Shown here: positions 35,763 through 43,716 of the stretch, one piece after another
Position numbering within the stretch: position 1 is the first letter of the stretch
Layout: each line of letters starts with the position of its first letter
NCBI GenBank assembly: GCA_963803155.1
Contig: CAWDMN010000038.1
Location: forward strand, 50,172-114,171
DNA length: 64,000 bases
Reading direction: 5' to 3'
DNA from: CAWDMN01 sp963803155
Lineage (GTDB): Bacteria > Acidobacteriota > Terriglobia > Versatilivoradales > Versatilivoraceae
The notes under the pieces: generated by a model
Told to the model about the DNA's origin: nothing
What the model saw: only the letters and a program-made list of their open reading frames with translations
Databases searched by the model: none
Program-made: the position numbers and the translations under genes

Positions 35763-36596
35763 TCAGCGCAGCAGCTCTTCCAGCGCTGTCGTGGCATCCG
35801 TGGCATCGTCGCGGTACTTAACGATTACGGGAGTGGCCAGATGAATTTTGTGTTCGGCGGCAAAATCACCGCGTGCGGGGCGGCCGCCCGGCACCACCAC
35901 CGCGTTGCGCGGAATGATCAGCGGGGCATTCGGCGATTTGCGCAGGATCCGCCCTTTGACCAAGTCATAGACTGGGGTGGAACCCGTGATGATGGTCCCG
36001 GCGCCAATAACTGCGCGGCTCTCCACGATGGTCCCTTCATAGATGCCGCAATTTCCGCCAATCAGCACATCGTCCTCAATGATCACGGGCATGGCGCCGA
36101 TCGGCTCCAGCACACCGCCAATCTGACAGGCGGCGCTCAAATGCACCCGCTTGCCAATCTGCGCGCAGGAACCCACCAGGGCATGGGAATCCACCATGGT
36201 GTCATCATCCACGTAGGCGCCCACGTTGATGTACATCGGCGGCATCATGGTTACATTGTTGCCGAGGTAAGAGCCGCTGCGCACGGAAGAACCGCCCGGG
36301 ACCAAGCGGAATGGCTTTGTGCGGGCTGAAAAGTCCTGGGGGGGGAAAGTGTCTTTATCCCGGAATTGCAGCCGGTCATGGATGGAAAAATCCACGATCT
36401 CCCCCAGCTTAAATCCAAGCAGGATGCCTTGTTTGACCCATAGATTAACCTTCCATCGTCCGTCCGCTTTTTCAGCGGCGCGGAGCTCTCCCGATTCCAG
36501 CTTCTTCAAAAATTCACGGAAAAGATCACGAGATTCTCCATCCAATTCTTCCTTCTTCCGCTGGAAATGCCGGGGGATGAGTTTTTCGAGTTCCAT
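35763..36596 (-). CDS. dapD: 2,3,4,5-tetrahydropyridine-2,6-dicarboxylate N-succinyltransferase
   Basis: Transfers succinyl from succinyl-CoA to tetrahydrodipicolinate in the succinylase route to meso-diaminopimelate. The 277 residues match the family length. After the N-terminal helical part (WKVNLWVKQGILLGFKL) comes FRLVPGGSSVRSGSYLGNNVTMMPPMYINVGAYVDD and the left-handed beta-helix of hexapeptide repeats (VGSCAQIGKRVHLSAACQIGGVLEP, VLIGGNCGIYEGTIVESRAVIGAGTIIT), all characteristic of DapD. GAGAG precedes the ATG. A repeat-filled gap of 385 bases separates it from dapA, which is unusual inside a pathway block. Confidence 0.95.
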   Translation of the reverse strand: MELEKLIPRHFQRKKEELDGESRDLFREFLKKLESGELRAAEKADGRWKVNLWVKQGILLGFKLGEIVDFSIHDRLQFRDKDTFPPQDFSARTKPFRLVPGGSSVRSGSYLGNNVTMMPPMYINVGAYVDDDTMVDSHALVGSCAQIGKRVHLSAACQIGGVLEPIGAMPVIIEDDVLIGGNCGIYEGTIVESRAVIGAGTIITGSTPVYDLVKGRILRKSPNAPLIIPRNAVVVPGGRPARGDFAAEHKIHLATPVIVKYRDDATDATTALEELLR

Positions 36597-36981
36597 GTCT
36601 ATCTCTCAATTAGAATTTGCTGCCAATCTCTCCTTAGAAAATCATAATTGGGCAAAGGTGGAGCGGGCACTCTGTGCACGCTGGCTGAGCTGGCCAGGCG
36701 ACACGCGAAGGATCGCGCGTCCCACCTTGTTGTGCCAGTTGTGTTGGCATATGAAGCTCCTCCGAAAATAGCGTGGGTGGAGGCGGGGAACCTCACCCCG
36801 CCTGAGTTTGCCAAGCGTGCTGAAACGGCCTGAGGGCGCCCCGCCTCCATCATCCAATTTTCATTATCTTGTTGAGCTAGCCGCGCTGGCAGGAGAAGAT
36901 CCACCCAAAATTCGCAAACCCGCCGAGGAAGGACAGGATTGGCCTTCCTCATTCTGGCTTCCCCTGCCCGCTCAAACCTGG
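36597..36981. repeat. R1 palindromic repeat cluster between dapA and dapD
   Basis: A non-coding gap filled with repeats. The core TTGTTGTGCCAG...TTGGCA (36727-36762) and a second core around 36872-36895 recur in the array at 52690-53110, including the flanking gaaaatagcgtggrtggagg text. TGGAGGCGGGG at 36779-36789 pairs with CCCCGCCTCCA about 60 bases on. Long open frames across it are by-products of GC-rich repeats: their translation (PARLAQQDNEN) recurs in the other copy. Confidence 0.75.
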
Positions 36982-37872
36982 TCAAATCAACTTCAATTCC
37001 CGCAGAATATGCGCCATCTTTTCTTTGTTTTTGGCCTGCAACGGCACCATGGGCAGACGATAGGCCTCTTCAATCATTCCCATTAAAGCGAGAGCCCCCT
37101 TGACGGGAATCGGGTTGCTCTCGATGAAATTGGCGCGCATGAGCGGATAAAGCCGATAATGAATTTCCCGCGCCAGTTTCCAATCGTCTTCGAGCGCCGC
37201 ATGGATCAGCCGGGTGAACTCGCCCGGAATTTCATTGGCCACGACGGAAATGCATCCATCGCCTCCAGCGGCAATTAATGGAAGGGCCAGGGAATCATCC
37301 CCGGAAAGAACCGCAAATCCGGAAGGTCTGCCGCGCAATATCGCCATCATTTGATCTAAATTCCCCGAAGCTTCTTTGATGGCGGCGATGTTGGGAATTT
37401 CCGCCAGGCGCAACACCGTGTCGGCTTCCAGGTTGCTGCCCGTGCGGCCGGGGACATTATAGAGCACCACCGGAATATCGACGGCTTCGGCAATCGCTTT
37501 GAAATGCTGAAAGAATCCTTCCTGGGTCGGTTTGTTGTAATAAGGACAAACCGAGAGGACCGCGTCAGCCCCGATTTTTTTGGCATAGCGGGTCTGTTCG
37601 ATGGCTTCCCGCGTATTATTGCTTCCGGCGCCCATGATGACTTTGGCCCGGCCATTGGCCTGCTCCACCGTGATCTGGCAAACCCGATAGTGTTCATCAT
37701 AATCGAGCGTGGAGGCTTCACCCGTAGTGCCACAGGGGACCAGGCCGTCGATCTTCCCCTGAATTTGGTGATTAATCAGGTTTTTTAATTGGTCTTCCCT
37801 GATCTGACCCGCTTTGTCCATCGGGGTCACCAGGGCAGTGAAGGCGCCTCGAAATTGAATTATCTCTTTCAT
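36982..37872 (-). CDS. dapA: 4-hydroxy-tetrahydrodipicolinate synthase
   Basis: Condenses pyruvate and aspartate semialdehyde in diaminopimelate/lysine synthesis. The 296-residue TIM barrel has CGTTGEA (47-53), SVCPYYNKPTQEG (107-119), Tyr138 (LYNVPGRTG) and the Schiff-base Lys166 (AAIKEASG). Length and motif spacing are standard. AGGAAAGGGA precedes the ATG. It follows dapB by 63 bases and is surely cotranscribed with it. The C-terminal part (NPIPVKGALALMG) is intact. Feedback inhibition by lysine cannot be judged from the sequence. Confidence 0.96.
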   Translation of the reverse strand: MKEIIQFRGAFTALVTPMDKAGQIREDQLKNLINHQIQGKIDGLVPCGTTGEASTLDYDEHYRVCQITVEQANGRAKVIMGAGSNNTREAIEQTRYAKKIGADAVLSVCPYYNKPTQEGFFQHFKAIAEAVDIPVVLYNVPGRTGSNLEADTVLRLAEIPNIAAIKEASGNLDQMMAILRGRPSGFAVLSGDDSLALPLIAAGGDGCISVVANEIPGEFTRLIHAALEDDWKLAREIHYRLYPLMRANFIESNPIPVKGALALMGMIEEAYRLPMVPLQAKNKEKMAHILRELKLI

Positions 37873-37935
37873 GTCATTCCCTTTCCTAGAATAACGAAAT
37901 GTCCTTTTGACGAATAGATTATTATGCGCCGCGAT

Positions 37936-38688
37936 TCAGGCAAGTCCCAGAATATCTTTTAGAACTTGATCGAATGTGAATATCCCCCGGCGCCGGGCAA
38001 TCCACTCGGCAGCCAAAACCGCACCCAGCGCGAGGCCGGCCCTCGACCGCGCCGTATGGGTCAGCTCGATGGTGTCGGCCAGGGAATCGAAATTTACCGT
38101 GTGAGTTCCGGGATATTCACCGCTTCGAATCGCCACCAAATGAAGCTCATCCAGCGCGATGGGCCGGTTCAACGATTCTGAAGTTATCCTTTTTTTTCGC
38201 TGAATATTTTTGAGCAGAATTTCCGCCATTTTTTTCGCGGTCCCGCTGGGGCTGTCCACTTTGTGCCGGTGATGAGTCTCCACGAGCGCTACATCGTAAG
38301 CATCGAAGTGATTGAACAGGGAAGCGGCCTTTTCCACGATCAAGTAAAACAGATTCACTCCGAGTGAGAAGTTGGGGGCATACACCAACCCCGTTCCGTT
38401 TTGTTCCACCAAATTCTGAACTTCGGCGAGATGGGAGTACCAGCCCGTCGTGCCAACCACTAGCGGCATCTTCGCCTCCACCGCCATGCGGATATTGGCC
38501 AGCGCGGCGCCCGGGTGGGAAAACTCAATGGCCACCTCCGTGCCGCTAACGGCCGCGAGAGTAAATTCCGGAGCCACTTTATCTCCGCCGGCCGGATCGA
38601 TTCGGACACCAATCCTATGTCCTCTGTCCAGCGCGGCTTTTTCAATCTCCTTGCCCATTTTTCCGTAGCCAATTAAGGCGATGTCCAT
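37936..38688 (-). CDS. dapB: 4-hydroxy-tetrahydrodipicolinate reductase, short form
   Basis: Reduces the DapA product with NAD(P)H. The start at ATG 38688 is set by GGAGG eight bases upstream; a longer in-frame extension lacks any conserved sequence. The 250 residues have a nucleotide-binding start IALIGYGKMGKEIE (3-16), GTTGW (79-83), APNFSLGVN (104-112) and the catalytic ETHHRHKVDSPSGTA (137-151, His139/Lys143 region). It is some 20 residues shorter than the Escherichia coli enzyme, and the GYGKMGK start is the version I associate with short-form DapB proteins. It is the first gene of the dap block. Confidence 0.95.
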   Translation of the reverse strand: MDIALIGYGKMGKEIEKAALDRGHRIGVRIDPAGGDKVAPEFTLAAVSGTEVAIEFSHPGAALANIRMAVEAKMPLVVGTTGWYSHLAEVQNLVEQNGTGLVYAPNFSLGVNLFYLIVEKAASLFNHFDAYDVALVETHHRHKVDSPSGTAKKMAEILLKNIQRKKRITSESLNRPIALDELHLVAIRSGEYPGTHTVNFDSLADTIELTHTARSRAGLALGAVLAAEWIARRRGIFTFDQVLKDILGLA

Positions 38689-38988
38689 AAAAATGGCCTC
38701 CAAATAGAAAGCCCTTATCATACCAAAGCTTATTAAGAACAGATAGACTGGAATTAGATACGGGGCGCAATTAAAAGTGAGAAAACAATGAATATGTCTC
38801 CACCAATTGGAGAGAGGAGAAATCACCGGAATGGGGGAGGCGCGCACATGACCACCGTCACCCGCGCGGCGACTTAGAGGGGTCACCGGACCACAGTTTG
38901 CCTCCCACATTTTGGAGCGTGTAACGAGGATTCGCGGCAATAATTCCGCGGTTCATTGCCCCGGTAATAGCTTCAGCGCTGAATGGCT
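38689..38988. other. Non-coding gap of 300 bases upstream of dapB
   Basis: It should hold the dap promoter. Apart from a GC-rich stretch (about 38830-38880) with CCCGCGCGGCG I see no regulatory element, no lysine riboswitch-like text and no gene. Confidence 0.35.
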
Positions 38989-39273
38989 TTAATCGACCTT
39001 GAAGGCCAAATCCGTGCCACGGTAGTAATGCACCCTGACACGTTTCCCTTGAGGGATTCGATGTTTGAAGATTCTCTTTTCCAGCTTGGGGGTATAGCGG
39101 AAAGACCGGACCTGATAAATATCTTTCTCATTCTGCACCGAGATGTTCGTAGGTCCCGCAAAAATTACTTTGCCTCGAAAAGTGTCATGTTTAGGCCCTG
39201 CCTGGAGAGTGGAAAGGGTCAGAAAGATCAGCAAGAAGGAAAAAAAAAGGGTCTTGATCCGTTTGAACCTCAT
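38989..39273 (-). CDS. Small secreted protein of unknown function
   Basis: I do not recognise this 94-residue protein. From ATG 39273 it begins with a clean signal peptide (MRFKRIKTLFFSFLLIF, hydrophobic to about residue 24, cleavage near LQAG), then a basic mature part of about 70 residues with alternating strands (FRGKVIFAGPTNISVQNE, YQVRSFRYTP, GKRVRVHYYRGTDLAFKVD). The pattern suits a small OB-like or beta-barrel domain as in DUF5666-type secreted proteins. No strong ribosome site. The gene at 39330-39629 lies 56 bases upstream on the same strand. The signal peptide is the main reason to believe it is real. Confidence 0.6.
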   Translation of the reverse strand: MRFKRIKTLFFSFLLIFLTLSTLQAGPKHDTFRGKVIFAGPTNISVQNEKDIYQVRSFRYTPKLEKRIFKHRIPQGKRVRVHYYRGTDLAFKVD

Positions 39274-39329
39274 CGGGGCAGGCCCAGCAGCTGAAGATGG
39301 CAAAATCACTAATTCCTCCGAGAACCCAT

Positions 39330-39629
39330 TTATTCCGTATCTTTATCGTCGATGCTGATTTTGAGTGATTTCAGAAATTTTACATCTTGCGAAGTCATGC
39401 GCAGCTTGGTCTCAGTGCTCAACTCCTGATTCGAGCTTGCCTCGGCACTTCCCTCTTCCTGGCGTTTATTGAAACCGATCGTAGCCTCGAGGACCAGAAA
39501 AACATCATATCCGGCCTGACGAATCTTCCCGATGGCTTCGTTAATGTGCTCGGAGTGCGACAACGTATCGTTGATCGCCGTGCCCAGCTCTTTCATCAGT
39601 TCCTTCAAATTTTCATCTATGGGTTCCAC
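39330..39629 (-). CDS. Small helical cytoplasmic protein of unknown function
   Basis: About 99 residues from GTG 39629 (GGAG five bases upstream); a longer frame reaches into the repeat at 39770-39830 and is unlikely. The sequence is amphipathic helix (LKELMKELGTAINDTLSHSEHINEAIGKIRQAGYDVFLVLEATIGF) followed by a hydrophilic linker and SQDVKFLKSLKIS. No signal peptide or known motif. The alternation of charged and hydrophobic residues looks like real protein, and I have an impression of a conserved hypothetical family but cannot name it. Confidence 0.5.
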   Translation of the reverse strand: MEPIDENLKELMKELGTAINDTLSHSEHINEAIGKIRQAGYDVFLVLEATIGFNKRQEEGSAEASSNQELSTETKLRMTSQDVKFLKSLKISIDDKDTE

Positions 39630-39769
39630 GGAGTCTCCATGCCTGCCCGGGAATAAATCTCTGCCGTCAAAGTAGTCTTCCCCGAGCCTTTCTTTTGCGA
39701 TGGTACTCTCAAGCCCCTGGAGTGTCAAGGAAGGTTGGCGGGATGGTTGCAATGCAAAGTGCGACAAGA

Positions 39770-39830
39770 TAAAGAGTGTGCCAAGGGGTGGAATGCAGGG
39801 AGGGAGAGCCTCCCGCTTCGGCGAACACCG
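39770..39830 (-). repeat. Dispersed repeat R2, inverted partial copy
   Basis: Read on the minus strand this matches 50917-50990: the words gagtgtgcca.gggg.tg.aatgca.gggagg and the GGGAGGCTC-type palindrome align in the same order. It lies in the 374-base gap (39630-40003) between the small protein and the enolase-like gene. Further right (39953-39995) the gap contains a degenerate 'cccgactcc' simple repeat. Confidence 0.65.
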
Positions 39831-40003
39831 CATGGCGAGCTACCCGCGCGTGCAATTTCTGCCTAGACCGGCGAGGATTGGGCAGGGCACGGTCTGAGAC
39901 ATAGCCTCGCAAGGGACACTAGCCAGGAGCAAGTCATCAGGAAAAAAGATGCCACTCCGACTCCCGACTCCTGTATCCTGATTCCCGACTCCCACCCGGT
40001 CAT

Positions 40004-41461
40004 CTATACCGCACCCAGTCCCGGACGGGTAAGAATGCCGGTTTGCATGGTTCCATCAGTGATCCGGAAAATCCCCGGGAATTTCGCCTCCCATTCCTTG
40101 TTCGCGGCCGGCATGTATTGGCGGGCATTGGCTTCAATGGCCGCCACACCCGGAACATGCGCCGCCAGGCCAGCCGATTGAATCAGGGAGGCTCCCGGAC
40201 AAGTCAAATCCTGCACACAGAGAAACATTTTATATTTTTGCGCCGCCGCCGCCATCAAAAGGGCTTGGCTCTGTCCCTTGCAGGCCTTGAGCGCGGCGCC
40301 AGTGTATCCCATCTCACGGGCCAGTTGCAGGCTCTCCAAATCGGTCAGCGATTCATCAATCACAACGGGACGCAGCCGGGAAGCCGCATGCATGACATTT
40401 TGACGGTGATTCTTCAAATCCCGGTGTGTGGGCTGCTCAATATATTGAATGCGTTCAAATCCGGCCGGACTCTTCTCCTTGATCCGATTCAGGAATTCCA
40501 GCAAATACTGAACATTCGGGCATTTTTCATTGAAATCCAGCGAATAATGCCAGGCCTGGACACCCCGCTTAACCTGGGTTTCGGCAGATACCTGCTCCAC
40601 TCCTAGCACCCGGCCGACATCCCAGTCCAGATCGCCGCCATTCAGCTTGATTTTGATGTGGGTGAGCCCATTGTAACGAATCCACTCCGGCAAGGTTTCG
40701 GGCAATCCATCGTTGAGGCGTTGTTTGATGTCCGCATCAGTCAAAGGATCCAACGCGCCGACCAGGTGGTAGAGCGGCATGCGGGGTTTAGGCTGGCGGG
40801 AAATATATCGATCGAGATATTCCCCCTTGAATTCCGGGCCTAAATAGCGGGAGAGATCGAATTCCATGAACTCCCGGCCATACGTGAGGTAGCTGCTGAG
40901 GCTGTACATTTTTCCAAAAGCATCATGCAATGCCGCATCAAAAGGGCTGGCCACGACCAAGGTGGCAAGTTTGGGGATGGGTTCAGTCAATTTTCGTTCA
41001 AGGGAAATTTTGTCGGCAGCCTTCAAATAATCGGGCTCTAAGAGGTAGTTGAGTTCAATCGGATGGCCATATTCCTTGCACTGGCGGGTAATCTCAGCGA
41101 TCTGGCTCGCCAATGATTTCATGGCCCCTAGGGTCACTTCATAGGACATAGTTTTGGAGGGAAAAGACCAGATATTCCCTAGCGGCATCGAGCCAAAACC
41201 ATGAGCCGTCTTCCCTTCCCGGTTCCTGACGACACACCGTACATTCAACAGCGTCACCCGGTCCAGCGCCGTTCCGCCAAATTTTATGGGTGTACGGTAG
41301 AGATAATTTTCATAATCCAGTGAGACTTCGCTAACTTGAATGCCATGGATGCGGCTGGAACGGGCCAGCAAGCCTGGCTTGAAGCAAACCGATCCACAAA
41401 TTGACGCTATGCTTAAACCTGCCGTTGAGGTTAGGAACTTACGGCGGGAAGGGGTTGACAT
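40004..41461 (-). CDS. Tat-exported enolase-superfamily (mandelate racemase-like) protein
   Basis: 485 residues from ATG 41461 (AAAGGA seven bases upstream). A twin-arginine signal (PSRRKFLTST, residues 4-13) precedes the enzyme. C-terminal barrel motifs fit the superfamily: HIKIKLNG (Lys270, Lys272), SLDFNEK (Asp309), YIEQPT (Glu342), VVIDESL (Asp369, Glu370) and ALKACKGQSQ (Lys392, Lys395). Three acidic magnesium ligands and the KxK base are thus present, so it may be a sugar-acid dehydratase, epimerase or related enzyme. Export by Tat is unusual for the family. It follows a GntP-type permease by 20 bases, so the pair probably handles a sugar acid. The substrate cannot be read. Confidence 0.75.
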   Translation of the reverse strand: MSTPSRRKFLTSTAGLSIASICGSVCFKPGLLARSSRIHGIQVSEVSLDYENYLYRTPIKFGGTALDRVTLLNVRCVVRNREGKTAHGFGSMPLGNIWSFPSKTMSYEVTLGAMKSLASQIAEITRQCKEYGHPIELNYLLEPDYLKAADKISLERKLTEPIPKLATLVVASPFDAALHDAFGKMYSLSSYLTYGREFMEFDLSRYLGPEFKGEYLDRYISRQPKPRMPLYHLVGALDPLTDADIKQRLNDGLPETLPEWIRYNGLTHIKIKLNGGDLDWDVGRVLGVEQVSAETQVKRGVQAWHYSLDFNEKCPNVQYLLEFLNRIKEKSPAGFERIQYIEQPTHRDLKNHRQNVMHAASRLRPVVIDESLTDLESLQLAREMGYTGAALKACKGQSQALLMAAAAQKYKMFLCVQDLTCPGASLIQSAGLAAHVPGVAAIEANARQYMPAANKEWEAKFPGIFRITDGTMQTGILTRPGLGAV

Positions 41462-41481
41462 TGGCAAATCCTTTCCTCTTC

Positions 41482-42798
41482 CTAAAGAAGAGCATTCAAC
41501 GCCAAGACTCCAGCCAGGCCTGTAATCCCCACAATGGTTTCCAGTGTGGTCCAGATCAAAAAAGTATGTTTGATATCCAGATTATAATACTCTTTGAACA
41601 TCCAGAACCCGACATCGTTGAAATGAGACAACATCAAACTGCCTGAGCCAGTGGCTAATACGACCAACTCCGGACGAACCCCACTGCCCGCCAGGGTGGG
41701 AAGAACGATTCCCGCGGCCGTAATCGTGGCGACCGTGGCGGAACCCAATGAAACCCGCAGAAGCGCGGCGGTGCTCCAGGCTAGCAAAAGGGGGGAAAGT
41801 TTCAACGTAGAGGCCATCTGGGCCATGTAATCACCCACTCCGCCATCCAAAAGAACTTGCTTGAAAGCCCCGCCAGCCGCGATGATCAGCAGGATCATGG
41901 CGATGCTGTTGACCGATTCCGCCAGGCTTTTCATGATATCGTCCATCTTGCGTCCGCGGCGCAGTCCAAGCGTGTAAGATCCCACCAGGACGGCCAGCAA
42001 GAGTGCGACATTGGGATCGCTCACAAATTTGAAGATCCGGGCGATCCGACTTTCGACCGGGTACGCCATCGTGGCGATTGCCCCGGCCAGCATCAGCAAC
42101 ACGGGGATTAAAGTGGTGAACAAGCTGATTCCCATGCTGGGCAGATCTTCCCGCTTGAATGTGCGCGGAGTATATAAACCCGCCGGAGGGGTGTTCCTGA
42201 ATTTGCGAAAAAACAGAGACAGAACCGGGCCTCCCAGAATCACCGCGGGGATGGCCACGATAATTCCATAGAGCAAGGTGAGATTCGGATCCGCCTTATA
42301 CATCACGGCTACCGCGGTAGGGGCGGGATGGGGGGGCAGGTAGCCATGGGTGACCGAAAGGGCGGCCGAAAGTGGGATTCCCAAATACATCAAGGGTAGT
42401 CCCGTGGTGGTGGAGAAGGTGTAAACGAGCGGGATCAGGACAAGGAAGCTTGCATTGTAAATCATGGGCAATCCCACCAGAAATCCGGTGAGCAGGACAG
42501 CCAGCTGAATGCGTTTGAGTCCAAAGAGATCCGTCAATGAATAAGTGATGGCATGAGCCGCCCCGCTTTCTTCGATCAGCTTGCCTAACATGGCGCCGAA
42601 AGCCAGCACCAGAGCCAGGCTTCCCATCGTGCTGCCAATCCCCTTCAGGATAGATTCCAGTATGGCGCCCACTGGCAGGCCGTTCAAGACTCCCACCAGA
42701 AAGGAGGAAAGAATCAAAGCCAAAAAGGCATTGAATTTGAATCGGCTAATGAGGACGAGAAGCAGAACCACGGCAACGGCGATGGTCACCAAAGGCAT
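41482..42798 (-). CDS. GntP-family gluconate/sugar-acid:H+ symporter
   Basis: Imports gluconate-like acids across the inner membrane. The start at ATG 42798 is preferred over ATG 42819: it has AAGGA upstream, and MPLVTIAVAVVLLLVLISRFKFNAF aligns with the very start of E. coli GntT, giving 438 residues, the family's usual length. Conserved blocks: GSLALVLAFGAMLGKLIEESG, LTGFLVGLPMIYNASFLVLIPLVYT, LSVTHGYLPPHPAPTAVA and SHFNDVGFWMFKEY near the C-terminus. About 12-14 hydrophobic segments. It forms a two-gene unit with the enolase-superfamily gene. Confidence 0.9.
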   Translation of the reverse strand: MPLVTIAVAVVLLLVLISRFKFNAFLALILSSFLVGVLNGLPVGAILESILKGIGSTMGSLALVLAFGAMLGKLIEESGAAHAITYSLTDLFGLKRIQLAVLLTGFLVGLPMIYNASFLVLIPLVYTFSTTTGLPLMYLGIPLSAALSVTHGYLPPHPAPTAVAVMYKADPNLTLLYGIIVAIPAVILGGPVLSLFFRKFRNTPPAGLYTPRTFKREDLPSMGISLFTTLIPVLLMLAGAIATMAYPVESRIARIFKFVSDPNVALLLAVLVGSYTLGLRRGRKMDDIMKSLAESVNSIAMILLIIAAGGAFKQVLLDGGVGDYMAQMASTLKLSPLLLAWSTAALLRVSLGSATVATITAAGIVLPTLAGSGVRPELVVLATGSGSLMLSHFNDVGFWMFKEYYNLDIKHTFLIWTTLETIVGITGLAGVLALNALL

Positions 42799-42946
42799 TG
42801 GCCTGTATTCCTTTTTCATGAGATCGAACAGTTGCGGAATTCCCCGGCATGGGGAATGGAAGACCGGAATGCACAGTGTAGCGGGAATTCACTCGAAAAG
42901 CCAGTTCGCGGATCGAGGAGCGTACAATTCAAAGTGAGGGGAACCA

Positions 42947-43031
42947 TTTGGAGTGCGGCGGCCTGTCGCCACCTTCCTAGGGCGCGACGCGTCACGCCCT
43001 TCAAAGCACAGACGCGTCTGCGCACTCCAAA
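42947..43031. repeat. 85-bp element with perfect 11-bp terminal inverted repeats (R3)
   Basis: TTTGGAGTGCG (42947-42957) is repeated as its complement CGCACTCCAAA (43021-43031). Inside, GACGCGTC palindromes occur. The remainder of the 42799-43222 gap, a further GC-rich stretch to 43140, contains no gene. The structure is that of a MITE-like non-autonomous element or a REP-type repeat. Confidence 0.6.
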
Positions 43032-43163
43032 CCGAGCCACTGCTAAGGTGGAAAAATCTTTTCCGGCCGATGTCTGCCCTGGATTCCAATCCACGCGCCC
43101 GCGTGGGGCGCGACCTGGCACAGACGGACGGTTCGGCGTACCGTCCCTACCGATTGCACCACA

Positions 43164-43191
43164 TAAAAAAAAGCCGGGCAATTGCCCGGCT
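43164..43191 (-). terminator. Intrinsic terminator of the atp operon
   Basis: The perfect palindrome AGCCGGGCAATTGCCCGGCT (43172-43191) is followed on the minus strand by a run of eight T's. It lies 32 bases past the atpC stop codon. Confidence 0.9.
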
Positions 43192-43222
43192 GGATGAGGA
43201 GAGTAAACAATAAAAACTTGGA

Positions 43223-43639
43223 TTATCCCCCGGCTCTTTTGGAAACCTGGAGACGGATAACCGCCCGCTGCAGGCTGACTTCGGCCCGCTGATAATCGAT
43301 TTCCGGCTTGGAAAAATCCGCCAGCCTTTTTTCGGCCCGGTCTTTCGAGGCAGCGGCGCGAGCCACATCGATGTCTTCCGGTCTTTCGGCTTTTTCCGCC
43401 AGGATGACCACTCGATCCGGCAATACTTCACAATACCCGTTGACCAGCGAAAGGGACCGGCTGATTTTATCCTTTTTATAGGAAAGCTCCCCGATTTGCA
43501 GTTGGGAAATCAGAGGGGCATGTCCCGGCAGGATTCCCAGATAGCCATTGAGTCCGGGAATCTGGATTTCATCCACCTCCTCTTTCATGAGGAGCTTTTC
43601 TGGAGTGACGACTTCGAGTAAAAGTTTATCTAAAGACAT
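43223..43639 (-). CDS. atpC: ATP synthase epsilon subunit
   Basis: A 138-residue F1 epsilon subunit that links rotor and catalytic head and inhibits ATP hydrolysis. The N-terminal beta-sandwich is typical (LLLEVVTPEKLLMKEEVDEIQIPGLNGYLGILPGHAPLISQLQIGEL, then VNGYCEVLPDRVVILAEKAE), and the C-terminal helical hairpin (RAAASKDRAEKRLADF ... YQRAEVSLQRAVIRLQV) is complete. It is the last gene of the operon. No Shine-Dalgarno sequence is visible before ATG 43639: a heptamer tandem repeat ends seven bases upstream, in the place a ribosome site would normally occupy. Confidence 0.95.
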   Translation of the reverse strand: MSLDKLLLEVVTPEKLLMKEEVDEIQIPGLNGYLGILPGHAPLISQLQIGELSYKKDKISRSLSLVNGYCEVLPDRVVILAEKAERPEDIDVARAAASKDRAEKRLADFSKPEIDYQRAEVSLQRAVIRLQVSKRAGG

Positions 43640-43645
43640 ATTATT

Positions 43646-43690
43646 AGGTGTCAGGTGTCAGGTGTCAGGTGCCAGGTGTTAGGTGTCAGG
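43646..43690. repeat. Heptamer tandem repeat AGGTGTC in the atpD-atpC spacer
   Basis: About six and a half units of AGGTGTC, three exact, then AGGTGCC, AGGTGTT and AGGTGTC, fill more than half of the 77-base spacer. On the transcribed strand they read GACACCT. This resembles short tandemly repeated repetitive sequences known in cyanobacterial spacers. Confidence 0.9.
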
Positions 43691-43716
43691 GAAAGGATCC
43701 CCGCTCCTCATTGCAA

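Noticed and set aside
36599..36985. Minus-strand 128-residue open frame between dapA and dapD
   Set aside because: It is made of R1 repeat DNA: its translation recurs in part in the repeat array at 52.7 kb, and it overlaps the dapA stop.
43646..43690. CRISPR array
   Set aside because: The units are seven bases long and contiguous without spacers, and there are no cas genes.
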